Translations under genes and position numbers: made by a program
The notes under the pieces: generated by a model
Databases searched by the model: none
What the model saw: the letters and a program-made list of their open reading frames with translations, nothing else
Told to the model about the DNA's origin: nothing
Part shown: in pieces, positions 54,893-62,945 of the stretch
Position numbering within the stretch: position 1 is the first letter of the stretch
Layout of the letters: the number at the start of each line of letters is the position of its first letter
Source of the DNA: Marivivens donghaensis
GTDB lineage: Bacteria > Pseudomonadota > Alphaproteobacteria > Rhodobacterales > Rhodobacteraceae
DNA: 64,000 bases
NCBI RefSeq assembly: GCF_030410045.1
Contig: NZ_JAUFRA010000005.1
Coordinates: 682,001 to 746,000, forward strand
Reading direction: 5' to 3'

Positions 54893-56973
54893 ACCCGCTC
54901 TCCTTCAACAACCCAAATGGACTGGGGGAAACATTTTGGCAAGGACAAGCCCTGTTGCATTAGGAACCGGCCGGACAGGACTACAGGTGCGGTCGACAGT
55001 GTCACACCTTTGCGCGAGGCCGGATTGTTACCAACCGAGTCCAGCAGAGCGACTTTATACATCGCATCGACTTCCAACCCAGACAGACGTAAGGGACGCG
55101 GCAGAACCTGCGCCGAGGTACCCGTTTGTCCGACAAACACAATAAACCGGCTACCATCAGCCGCTCGCTGTAGTTCCGCCGTGACCTCGGGATCGACCGA
55201 ATCGAGACGCAAGATGTCTGCGGCAATGGTCCAGTTGCGGTTGGTCTTCCACCACGCAGTAACGTCTTTCAGAACGACCGCTTCGTCATCGGTTAATTCG
55301 CGGGGGTCCATTTCGAAACCCATATGTCGCTGCGCAGCAACCCAGGCCCGCACATGAATATCGATCACCCGGCCTGAAGTATGGCAATGGCGCGGCCCCA
55401 CGTGGCTACCGGTAACGGCCATCGGAAGGAAAAGAGCAGCTTCGTGCTGGATGCGGAGCCGCTCAATCGCGTCATTACTATCCGACAGCCAGACCCGCTG
55501 GGTCCGGCCGAGAATCCCAAAATCAATTCGTCCACCGCCCGAAGAACAGCTTTCGATCTCAACTTCAGGGAAATCACACCCAAGACGTTCCAACAACTCC
55601 CAAGTGCCCTCAGCCTGTGCGGCGTCGGGGTAGGGAAGAACGCGGTTGTGGTCCCATTTGATATAATCAACGTCGTAAACCGACAGTACCGCGGCGATCT
55701 TTCTATATAAATATTCAACCACCGCGGGATTCGACATATCCAGAACAAGCTGCTGCCTACCCGTAATCTGGTCAGCATCCCCCAGCGCCCAGTCGGGGTG
55801 CGCTCGATAAAGATCACTGTCAGGATTGACCATCTCGGGTTCGAACCAGATTCCGAAAGTCATGCCCAGTGATTTGACATGACTGACAAGCGGATCAAGA
55901 CCATCGGGATATTTGCGCGCATCGATGTCCCAATCACCCAGCGAACTGGTGTCATCATCTCGTCGCCCGAACCAGCCATCGTCCAGTACGAACCGTTCCG
56001 CGCCAAGTGCGGCAGCCCGCTCTGCAATCTCTTTCAGTTCGTCGAGCTTGTGATCGAAATAGATCGCTTCCCAGCAGTTATAATGTACAGGACGCGGACG
56101 GTCGGGATGCGGCCAACGCACGACATGATCCCGCAAGTGGCGCTGGAATGCGACGGCACAGCCGTTCATGCCATCCTCGGACCTCGCCGCAAACACCGTG
56201 GCCGAAGCGAAAGACGTGCCCGTCGCAAGGTGTGTTCCAGGCGCATGGCCGAACTGGATCTGCCTGCGTCCATCGGGCAACTCCTCGGCCACCATACGGT
56301 GCCCTCCGGACCAACCGTAATGGAATGCCACCACCTCGCCAGCCGTGTTTCGCGCATCACCGACCGGCAGAATAATCGCGGGGAAATATTCATGTCCTGT
56401 GCGGCCGGTGCGATTATCCCGCAAGCGCGCGCCCGGTGTCCAGGGGGTATCGACCCGCTGGAACTCGCCACACCAGCGGCCGGAAAAATCGATCATCCTG
56501 TCGGCCAGTTGCGGTGCTGGGAAAACAGGCGCAGCCAGCCAATCCAGCCAAATCGGAGAGAGAGAGCCAATCTCCGACCGCGCCTCGATCACGCTGGTCG
56601 AATGGACCAACGTGAAGACCGCCCGATAGGTCAACCCTAGCGCTGCATCCCTTGCCGTCACCGTCAGGGTGTCATCTGTATTGTCCACAGACTCCAGAGC
56701 GAAACGTGGGCGCAGCGGCGTTCCGTCTTCGGAGCGGATCGCTAGACCGGGCTGACCGGAAAAGCTTTGCGAGACCTCTGGACAGATTGACAGGTCCGGC
56801 GACCGGTCCAGCATACCGCTGGTCACATCAAGGCGCGTAGCTTGCGCTAGCACCGCCAGATCCTCGCCTTTGGGAAGTTTCCCGCCCCAATAGACGACCG
56901 AGGGCATTCGCCCGTCTTCCGACGCCAAAACCAGCGTCTGGCGTTGGTCTTCGAGTTTCCAGACCTGCATCAT
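54889..56973 (-). CDS. Alpha-galactosidase, GH36
   Basis: Retaining glycosidase of 694 residues that removes terminal alpha-galactose from melibiose or raffinose type sugars. The nucleophile is Asp441 in DYIKWDHNR and the acid/base Asp501 in WLSDSNDAIERL; FVLDDGWFGRRDDD and FGIWFEPEMVNPDSDLYR are further GH36 signatures. There is no signal peptide, so it works inside the cell. The start overlaps the permease stop (ATGA); a longer frame would run deep into that permease gene. Confidence 0.95.
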   Translation of the reverse strand: MMQVWKLEDQRQTLVLASEDGRMPSVVYWGGKLPKGEDLAVLAQATRLDVTSGMLDRSPDLSICPEVSQSFSGQPGLAIRSEDGTPLRPRFALESVDNTDDTLTVTARDAALGLTYRAVFTLVHSTSVIEARSEIGSLSPIWLDWLAAPVFPAPQLADRMIDFSGRWCGEFQRVDTPWTPGARLRDNRTGRTGHEYFPAIILPVGDARNTAGEVVAFHYGWSGGHRMVAEELPDGRRQIQFGHAPGTHLATGTSFASATVFAARSEDGMNGCAVAFQRHLRDHVVRWPHPDRPRPVHYNCWEAIYFDHKLDELKEIAERAAALGAERFVLDDGWFGRRDDDTSSLGDWDIDARKYPDGLDPLVSHVKSLGMTFGIWFEPEMVNPDSDLYRAHPDWALGDADQITGRQQLVLDMSNPAVVEYLYRKIAAVLSVYDVDYIKWDHNRVLPYPDAAQAEGTWELLERLGCDFPEVEIESCSSGGGRIDFGILGRTQRVWLSDSNDAIERLRIQHEAALFLPMAVTGSHVGPRHCHTSGRVIDIHVRAWVAAQRHMGFEMDPRELTDDEAVVLKDVTAWWKTNRNWTIAADILRLDSVDPEVTAELQRAADGSRFIVFVGQTGTSAQVLPRPLRLSGLEVDAMYKVALLDSVGNNPASRKGVTLSTAPVVLSGRFLMQQGLSLPKCFPQSIWVVEGERV

Positions 56974-57815
56974 TTCACGGCTCCAAGGGTCAGGCCCGCA
57001 ATAAAGTGGCGCTGCATAAGGAAGAACATCAGAACCGGCGGCAGCGCGGCAAGGATCGACCCCGCCGACACAAGGTGCCACGCGGCAATCCATTGTCCGT
57101 TCAGACTGTTCAGACCTGCCGTGATCGGTTGGGTCGCAGCACCGGTGGTCAGAACCATCGCCCAGAAAAAGTCGTTCCAGATGAAGGTGAACACCAGCAC
57201 CGAAAGCGCCGCGATTGCCGGCCGCATCAGCGGCATCACGACATGGCGGAAAATCTGCCATTCGCTGACACCCTCGACGCGGGCCGCCTCGACCAGTTCG
57301 AACGGCAGCGCCTTGATGAAGTTGCGCATGAACAGCGTACAGAAACCGGTCTGGAACGCGATGTGGAACAGCGCAAGTCCCATGGTAGTGTTGTACATGC
57401 CCATGCTGACGGTCAGGTCACGGACCGGCACCATCAGGATCTGGGACGGAACAAAGTTCCCTGCCACGAAAATGAAGAACAGGATCAGGTTCGACTTGAA
57501 CTTGTAGATTGCCAAGGCAAAACCGGTCAGGCACGACAGGCCGACCGCTCCGATCACGGTCGGGATCGTCACCTTGAAGCTATTGAGCAGATAGCGCTCC
57601 AAATCGGTGTTGCGGAACACAGTCAGGTAGTTGTCGAACGCCAACCGAGACGGGATGCCAAAGTAGTTCCCCGCAGCAAGGTCGCCAGACGGGCGGATCG
57701 ACGTCATGGCCACGCCAAGTAACGGCAAAAGCCACAGGACCAACATCACCGGAAGCGCGATCTTATAAGCCACCTTCGACGCAGGCGACATGCTCTGAAT
57801 GGGACGCGGAAACAT
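56970..57815 (-). CDS. Alpha-galactoside ABC transporter permease (MalG type)
   Basis: Permease of 281 residues with about six helices, EAA loop ELVEAARVEGVSEWQIFRHV and the terminal GLTLGAVK. The start at 57815 overlaps the first permease's stop (TGATG) and has GGAG upstream. It imports the substrate of the alpha-galactosidase that follows. Confidence 0.92.
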   Translation of the reverse strand: MFPRPIQSMSPASKVAYKIALPVMLVLWLLPLLGVAMTSIRPSGDLAAGNYFGIPSRLAFDNYLTVFRNTDLERYLLNSFKVTIPTVIGAVGLSCLTGFALAIYKFKSNLILFFIFVAGNFVPSQILMVPVRDLTVSMGMYNTTMGLALFHIAFQTGFCTLFMRNFIKALPFELVEAARVEGVSEWQIFRHVVMPLMRPAIAALSVLVFTFIWNDFFWAMVLTTGAATQPITAGLNSLNGQWIAAWHLVSAGSILAALPPVLMFFLMQRHFIAGLTLGAVK

Positions 57816-58720
57816 CAGCGCACTCCTTTTTCGTCGCGCCACATCTTCCAGATGAAGCCCGAAATGAAGATAATCATGATGGCGAACAGAACAACGGCAA
57901 TGGCCGCACCATAGCCCATACGGTAGCCGTATTCGGACAGGGCCTGTTCATACATGAAATAGGACAGGACGCGGCTCGACCCGAAGGGACCGCCGGACGT
58001 CATAATGGAAACAAGGTCAAAGCTGCGCAACGCGCCGATCACCGTCACCACAATCGCGATAAAGGTCGCGGGGCGCAGTTGCGGGATCACAACGTACCAG
58101 AGCATCCTCCATCCCTTGGCACCGTCCAGACGCGCGGCCTCGATCTGGTCGGACGCAACGGCGTTCAGGCCGGTCAGATACAGGATCATACAATAGGCGA
58201 TCTGCGGCCAGAGGCCCGCCGCGATAATGCCATAGGTGACAAGGTTCTCGTCCGCCAGAATAGCGACGCCCTGCCCGGTCACCAGTTCGATCAGTTTATA
58301 CAAAAGACCGAAGCCCGGGGCATAGAACCACGAAAAGATCAAGCCGACGACAACTTGCGAAATCACGAACGGGAAGAAGAACAGCGATTTGTAAATGCGG
58401 ATACCGCGGACGGTCTGGTTAAGAAACAGAGCAATCATCAGCCCCGCTGGAACCGACAGCATGTATAGTACAAGCCAAATGATGTTGTTTTTCAGGCTAG
58501 TGTAAAACGCATCGTCGTCCAGAAGTTCTAGATAATTCGCGATACCGATCCATTTGGCGTCACTCAGCCCGTCCCAATCATAGAAAGACACCCAGAGCGA
58601 CTGGAAAATCGGGATAATCACATAAAAGAGGAACATCGCCATACCGGGGGCCAAAAAAAGCCACGGCGCAAACGCACGAGGCCGCCGGCGGGAATTTAGG
58701 GAATCGGTTGAAGCGGACAT
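57815..58720 (-). CDS. Alpha-galactoside ABC transporter permease (MalF type)
   Basis: Permease of 301 residues with six helices. The EAA loop is QIEAARLDGAKGWRMLWYV. Start at 58720 gives MSASTDSLNSRRRPRAFAPW with GAAAG upstream. It follows the binding-protein gene after a 66-base gap that contains a hairpin. Confidence 0.91.
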   Translation of the reverse strand: MSASTDSLNSRRRPRAFAPWLFLAPGMAMFLFYVIIPIFQSLWVSFYDWDGLSDAKWIGIANYLELLDDDAFYTSLKNNIIWLVLYMLSVPAGLMIALFLNQTVRGIRIYKSLFFFPFVISQVVVGLIFSWFYAPGFGLLYKLIELVTGQGVAILADENLVTYGIIAAGLWPQIAYCMILYLTGLNAVASDQIEAARLDGAKGWRMLWYVVIPQLRPATFIAIVVTVIGALRSFDLVSIMTSGGPFGSSRVLSYFMYEQALSEYGYRMGYGAAIAVVLFAIMIIFISGFIWKMWRDEKGVR

Positions 58721-58751
58721 TCTTGGACTTTCTCCCAGTCGTCTTGAAGGC

Positions 58752-58777
58752 CGGAGGGCAGCCAAAACCACCCTCCG
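58752..58777 (-). promoter_or_regulatory. Intercistronic hairpin after the galactoside binding-protein gene
   Basis: CGGAGGG and CCCTCCG pair around a 12-base loop, without a T run. It occupies the same operon position as the hairpin at 46750-46775 and may likewise raise binding-protein levels relative to the permeases. Confidence 0.55.
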
Positions 58778-58786
58778 TTATTGCTT

Positions 58787-60028
58787 TTATTGATAGACGC
58801 GGACTCGTACTTTTTCGAGGCGCTCAAGGATATCATCTAGACGTTCCGGCTTGACCATGAATTCCTGGAAGCCTTCCATACCTGCCTTTGCCATTTCAGC
58901 CGGAGCATCACGATCAAAGAACTGGGCGATGCCGCCGTCTGCGGTCGAGAGCATCTCGAAGCCAGCAGCAAGGTAGGGATCGTCACCCACGCTTGAACCG
59001 CTATTAATAGGCAACTGACCGAGGGTACCGTTCATCTTGGTCTGCACTTCCGACGAAGCAAGGAAGGCAAGGAACAGTTTAGCGTCTTCGACGTTCTTGG
59101 CACCGGCCGGAATGTGAATGGTGTCGGTCGGAGCTTCTTCGGCGCGTGCCAGACCCGGGGTGATTTCCGGGAACTGCATAAAGCCGAGATTGTCGTTGGT
59201 CAGACCACCGTCTTTGAACGCGGCCACGGCAAAGTTGCCAATGACGTAGTTCGCAGCCGATCCTTGAACGATGTTCGACACAGCATCCTGCCAGTCAATC
59301 GCGGCGTGGTTTGCAGTGGTATACGGCAGAACCTTGGCCCATTCGGCAAAGACGGCCTTCACGCGATCATCGGTCCACGCGATGTCGCCGCTGGTCAGCT
59401 GCATGTGGAAGTCGTAACCGTTGGTGCGCAGGTCGAGGTAGTCAAAGATACCGGCGATCGGCCAGAGGGCCTTGGAACCGGTGGTCAGACAGTCGATGCC
59501 AGCCGCCTGGAACTTTTCACAAGCCGAGATGAAATCATCCCAGGTCTTGATCGAGGCAGCGTCCACGCCTGCTTTCGCGTAAGCGTCTTTGTTGTAGTAG
59601 ATGCCCCACTGGTAGTAGGTATAAGGCACGCCCCACTGCTTGCCATCGATGGTCATCGACGACAGAGCCGAACCAAGGCTCTCGTACAGTCCATTTTCCG
59701 CCCAGACGTCGGAAACGTCGATGAACTGACCTACTTCAACGAACGGACGCATACGGTTACCGGCGTACCAGTTGGCAAGGTCAGGGCTGTCTGCGGTCAG
59801 GAAGTTGCGGATCGCGGTCTTGTAGCCTTCGTGGTCGAAGGTGTTCACGACAACGTCGATCTCCGGGTAGGCGGCCTCGAAATCAGCCACCAACTGTTCA
59901 AACGCGGCCTTCGGCGCAGGATCCGACGCATCCGTGTTGAACACAAGTGTACGCTGCTCTGCGAGTGCCGGAACAGCGACCGAAGCTATCAGCGCAGCTA
60001 CGGCAAAAGTTTTCATCGCTTTCATCAT
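58787..60028 (-). CDS. Alpha-galactoside ABC transporter substrate-binding protein
   Basis: Periplasmic binding protein of 413 residues. The signal peptide MMKAMKTFAVAALIASVAVP is followed by ALAEQ. The mature part fits the family 1 sugar-binding fold. GGGAGG lies just before two adjacent ATG codons; I use the first. First gene of the minus-strand operon, divergent from the IclR gene. Confidence 0.92.
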   Translation of the reverse strand: MMKAMKTFAVAALIASVAVPALAEQRTLVFNTDASDPAPKAAFEQLVADFEAAYPEIDVVVNTFDHEGYKTAIRNFLTADSPDLANWYAGNRMRPFVEVGQFIDVSDVWAENGLYESLGSALSSMTIDGKQWGVPYTYYQWGIYYNKDAYAKAGVDAASIKTWDDFISACEKFQAAGIDCLTTGSKALWPIAGIFDYLDLRTNGYDFHMQLTSGDIAWTDDRVKAVFAEWAKVLPYTTANHAAIDWQDAVSNIVQGSAANYVIGNFAVAAFKDGGLTNDNLGFMQFPEITPGLARAEEAPTDTIHIPAGAKNVEDAKLFLAFLASSEVQTKMNGTLGQLPINSGSSVGDDPYLAAGFEMLSTADGGIAQFFDRDAPAEMAKAGMEGFQEFMVKPERLDDILERLEKVRVRVYQ

Positions 60029-60064
60029 TATCCTCCCTTGATGATCCATGATTCAATATGCTAG

Positions 60065-60101
60065 GTTTCACATTATGGAACCAAATTTTGGATATTGAAA
60101 C
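60065..60101. promoter_or_regulatory. Nested inverted repeats in the divergent promoter region
   Basis: GTTTCA (60065-60070) and TGAAAC (60096-60101) form an outer inverted repeat around the perfect inner palindrome CCAAATTTTGG (60081-60091). The site lies in the 120-base gap between the two divergent operons. It is a good candidate for the operator of the IclR regulator encoded next to it. Confidence 0.6.
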
Positions 60102-60148
60102 ATTGTCGCGAATCAACCAAGCTGTCAACAGTCAAATGGAGGGGAGCC

Positions 60149-60943
60149 ATGGCTGACGCCGATCCACAGAAATCGAAACAGGATGGAACCGTAGGCCGTA
60201 CGCTTGCGGTGCTGGACCTTGTTGCGGAATTAGGGCGCCCCGTCCGGTTTTCGGAACTGATGCCCAAGGCCGGCCTGCCGAAAGCAACGCTTTTCCGTTT
60301 CATCCAGTCGCTGACCAATCAGGGCATGTTGAACTATGACGAGGATCGGCAGACCTATGCGCCGGGCCTGCGACTAGTGCGTCTGGCCCATGCTGCGTGG
60401 GCGCAAAGCAGCCTTGCCCCGATTGCCGCGCCGGATCTGGATGCCCTGTCGGCAGCCACCGGCGAAACCATCCACCTTGCCCAGTTGGATCAGGGAATGG
60501 TGCTATACGTGGACAAGCGGAACGCCAAACGCCCTGTCGAGATGTTCTCGCAATCGGGCAAGATCGGCCCCGCCTATTGCACAGGCGTCGGCAAGGCGAT
60601 GCTGGCCCACCTGCCCGAAGAGAAACTCGCCGATGCCATTTCGCGCCAGTCGTTCCACCGCTTTACCGCGAACACACTGACCACCGACGAAAGCCTGCGG
60701 GCCGAACTTGCCAACATCCGCGCCCGTGGGTTCGCGTGGGATGACGAAGAACACGAAATGGGTATCCGCTGCATCGCCGCTCCGATATTGTCGTCTGCCG
60801 GTCGGATCATGGGCGCGCTATCCATCACGACCGCCGACGCATCAGACCGCGCGCGACTGATGTCCTACGCACCGCTCGTGCGCGAAACCGCCGCCAAAAT
60901 TGCCGACGCCGCCAATGCCTGGCGGTTCCCGGAACAGAAATAA
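60149..60943 (+). CDS. IclR family transcriptional regulator
   Basis: Regulator of 264 residues. The N-terminal winged helix-turn-helix spans about residues 15-75 (GRTLAVLDLVAELGRPVRFS, KATLFRFIQSLTNQGML). The C-terminal effector domain includes GKIGPAYCTGVGKAMLAHLP and EHEMGIRCIAAPI. GGAGGGGAG lies ahead of the ATG. It likely senses a galactose-pathway intermediate and controls both divergent operons. Confidence 0.94.
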   Translation: MADADPQKSKQDGTVGRTLAVLDLVAELGRPVRFSELMPKAGLPKATLFRFIQSLTNQGMLNYDEDRQTYAPGLRLVRLAHAAWAQSSLAPIAAPDLDALSAATGETIHLAQLDQGMVLYVDKRNAKRPVEMFSQSGKIGPAYCTGVGKAMLAHLPEEKLADAISRQSFHRFTANTLTTDESLRAELANIRARGFAWDDEEHEMGIRCIAAPILSSAGRIMGALSITTADASDRARLMSYAPLVRETAAKIADAANAWRFPEQK

Positions 60944-60963
60944 TACGCTTGGGAGGACATTAA

Positions 60964-62019
60964 GTGTCAGGAGTAACGCTCAGAAATATCGTCAAACGAT
61001 TTGGCGAGGTCGAAGTGATCCACGGGGTCGATCTGGACATCGAACATGGCGAGTTCTGCGTTTTCGTCGGGCCTTCGGGCTGCGGCAAATCCACATTGCT
61101 GCGTATGATTGCCGGACTTGAAACCACGACGGACGGTCAGGTCGAGATCGGCGGGGATAATGTCACCCACGCGGATGCCGCCGACCGTGGCGTTGCCATG
61201 GTGTTCCAGACCTATGCTTTGTACCCTCATATGACGGTGCGCGAAAACATGGGTTTCGGCCTTAAAATGACCGGCCATCCCAAAGCGGAGATCAAGTCCA
61301 AAGTTGATGAAGCCGCGCGTATCCTGAAACTTGACCCGCTGATGGATCGCAAACCGGCCGCACTTTCGGGTGGCCAGCGCCAGCGCGTTGCCATCGGTCG
61401 CGCTATTGTCCGCGGCCCCAAGGTGTTCCTGTTCGACGAACCCCTGTCGAACCTTGATGCGGAACTGCGCGTGGAAATGCGGACCGAGATCGCCCGCCTG
61501 CACCGCGAAATCGGCGCGACGATGATCTATGTAACCCACGACCAGGTCGAAGCGATGACCATGGCCGACAAAATCGTCGTCCTGCGCGCGGGCCATATCG
61601 AACAGGTCGGCGCACCGATGCAGCTGTATGAAGATCCCGACAACAAATTTGTGGCCGGGTTCATCGGTTCGCCATCGATGAACTTTCTCAAAGGTCAGGC
61701 CTTGAAAGGTGCCGTCAACGTCGCTGCCTTCGATGCCTCTTTCCCAACCGCGATCACGCTTCCTGAAGCCGGGGCCGATATAACCGTGGGCCTACGCCCC
61801 GAATTACTGACCGTGACCAACGACGGCTCCATGACCGTTGAACTGGTCGAGGCACTCGGCGGTGTGTCCTACATCCACCTACGTGCCGCGACGGGAGAAA
61901 CACTGATCGTCGAGGATCGCACAAAGGCCGCCGTCAAAATGGGGGATCGCATGGGTGTCACATTCGATCCCGCGCGCGCCTATCTGTTCGACGCGAAAAC
62001 CGAACTGCGGTTGCGCTGA
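60964..62019 (+). CDS. Alpha-galactoside ABC transporter ATP-binding protein
   Basis: ATPase of 351 residues (GTG start, GGGAGG upstream). GPSGCGKST, LSGGQRQR, FLFDEPLSNLD and THDQVEAM are intact. It is on the opposite strand from its permeases but within the same gene cluster, so it should serve them. Its stop overlaps the galactose dehydrogenase start. Confidence 0.93.
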   Translation: MSGVTLRNIVKRFGEVEVIHGVDLDIEHGEFCVFVGPSGCGKSTLLRMIAGLETTTDGQVEIGGDNVTHADAADRGVAMVFQTYALYPHMTVRENMGFGLKMTGHPKAEIKSKVDEAARILKLDPLMDRKPAALSGGQRQRVAIGRAIVRGPKVFLFDEPLSNLDAELRVEMRTEIARLHREIGATMIYVTHDQVEAMTMADKIVVLRAGHIEQVGAPMQLYEDPDNKFVAGFIGSPSMNFLKGQALKGAVNVAAFDASFPTAITLPEAGADITVGLRPELLTVTNDGSMTVELVEALGGVSYIHLRAATGETLIVEDRTKAAVKMGDRMGVTFDPARAYLFDAKTELRLR

Positions 62020-62933
62020 TGTCGCTCCGAATCGGGCTGGTCGGCCTTGGCACCATCGCGCGAGCACAGCACCTGCCTGCCATCGCCGCGACGGATGGTA
62101 TCGACCTTTGCGCGGTCGCAAGCCGCAACGCGACAGCAGACGTACAAAGCTATACCAACATCCATACGATGCTGGCGATTGAGCCGTCGTTGAACGCGAT
62201 CACGCTGTGCACCCCGCCTCAGGGCAGGTTCGAACAAGCTATGGCGGCGCTGGAGTCTGGCCGTCATCTGATGCTGGAAAAGCCCCCGGGCGCGACCCTT
62301 TCCGAGTTGGACGCCCTACGCCGTGAAGCCGTCCGCCAGGGCGTGACGCTCTTCGCGACATGGCATTCGCGCGAAGCAGCAGCGGTTCCTTTTGTCAGAT
62401 CGTGGCTGGCAGGCAAAACAATCCGCTCCATCCATATCGATTGGCGCGAGGACGTGCGCAAATGGCATCCTGGACAGGAATGGATCTGGCAAGCAGGCGG
62501 CCTGGGGGTCTTTGATCCTGGCATCAACGCCCTGTCCATCCTGACAGCCCTCGTCAAAGATGTCTTAATGACAAAAGCGGACCTCTACGTCCCTATCGGT
62601 CGCCAAACCCCAATTGCAGCAGACCTTGTGATGAAATCGGGCTCTACCCCGATCACTGCGAATTTTGACTGGCGGGAAACCGGCGACGAGTTCTGGCGGA
62701 TCACGTTCGAGACAACCGAAGGCACCCTCGTTCTGGATCAGGGTGGTGCGTTTGCAAGCATCGACGGTGTAATTGTCGCGCAAGGAGAGAACCGCGAATA
62801 TGCGGGACTTTACGCGCGCTTTCGCGACCTCATTGCAGCGGGCCAAAGCGATGTCGATCTGTCTCCATTTACCCTTGTCGCGGATGCGTTCCTGAGTGGA
62901 GCTTACCATCTGACCGACCCATTCACCGACTGA
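62019..62933 (+). CDS. D-galactose 1-dehydrogenase (Gfo/Idh family)
   Basis: NAD(P)-dependent enzyme of 304 residues, the size of known Pseudomonas galactose dehydrogenase. IGLVGLGTIARAQHLPAI is the dinucleotide fold and LEKPPGATLSEL the EKP motif. It oxidises D-galactose to the lactone, the first step of the De Ley-Doudoroff route. L-arabinose is a possible second substrate. Coupled to the ATPase gene upstream. Confidence 0.88.
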   Translation: MSLRIGLVGLGTIARAQHLPAIAATDGIDLCAVASRNATADVQSYTNIHTMLAIEPSLNAITLCTPPQGRFEQAMAALESGRHLMLEKPPGATLSELDALRREAVRQGVTLFATWHSREAAAVPFVRSWLAGKTIRSIHIDWREDVRKWHPGQEWIWQAGGLGVFDPGINALSILTALVKDVLMTKADLYVPIGRQTPIAADLVMKSGSTPITANFDWRETGDEFWRITFETTEGTLVLDQGGAFASIDGVIVAQGENREYAGLYARFRDLIAAGQSDVDLSPFTLVADAFLSGAYHLTDPFTD

Positions 62934-62945
62934 TCGGAGACCCAA

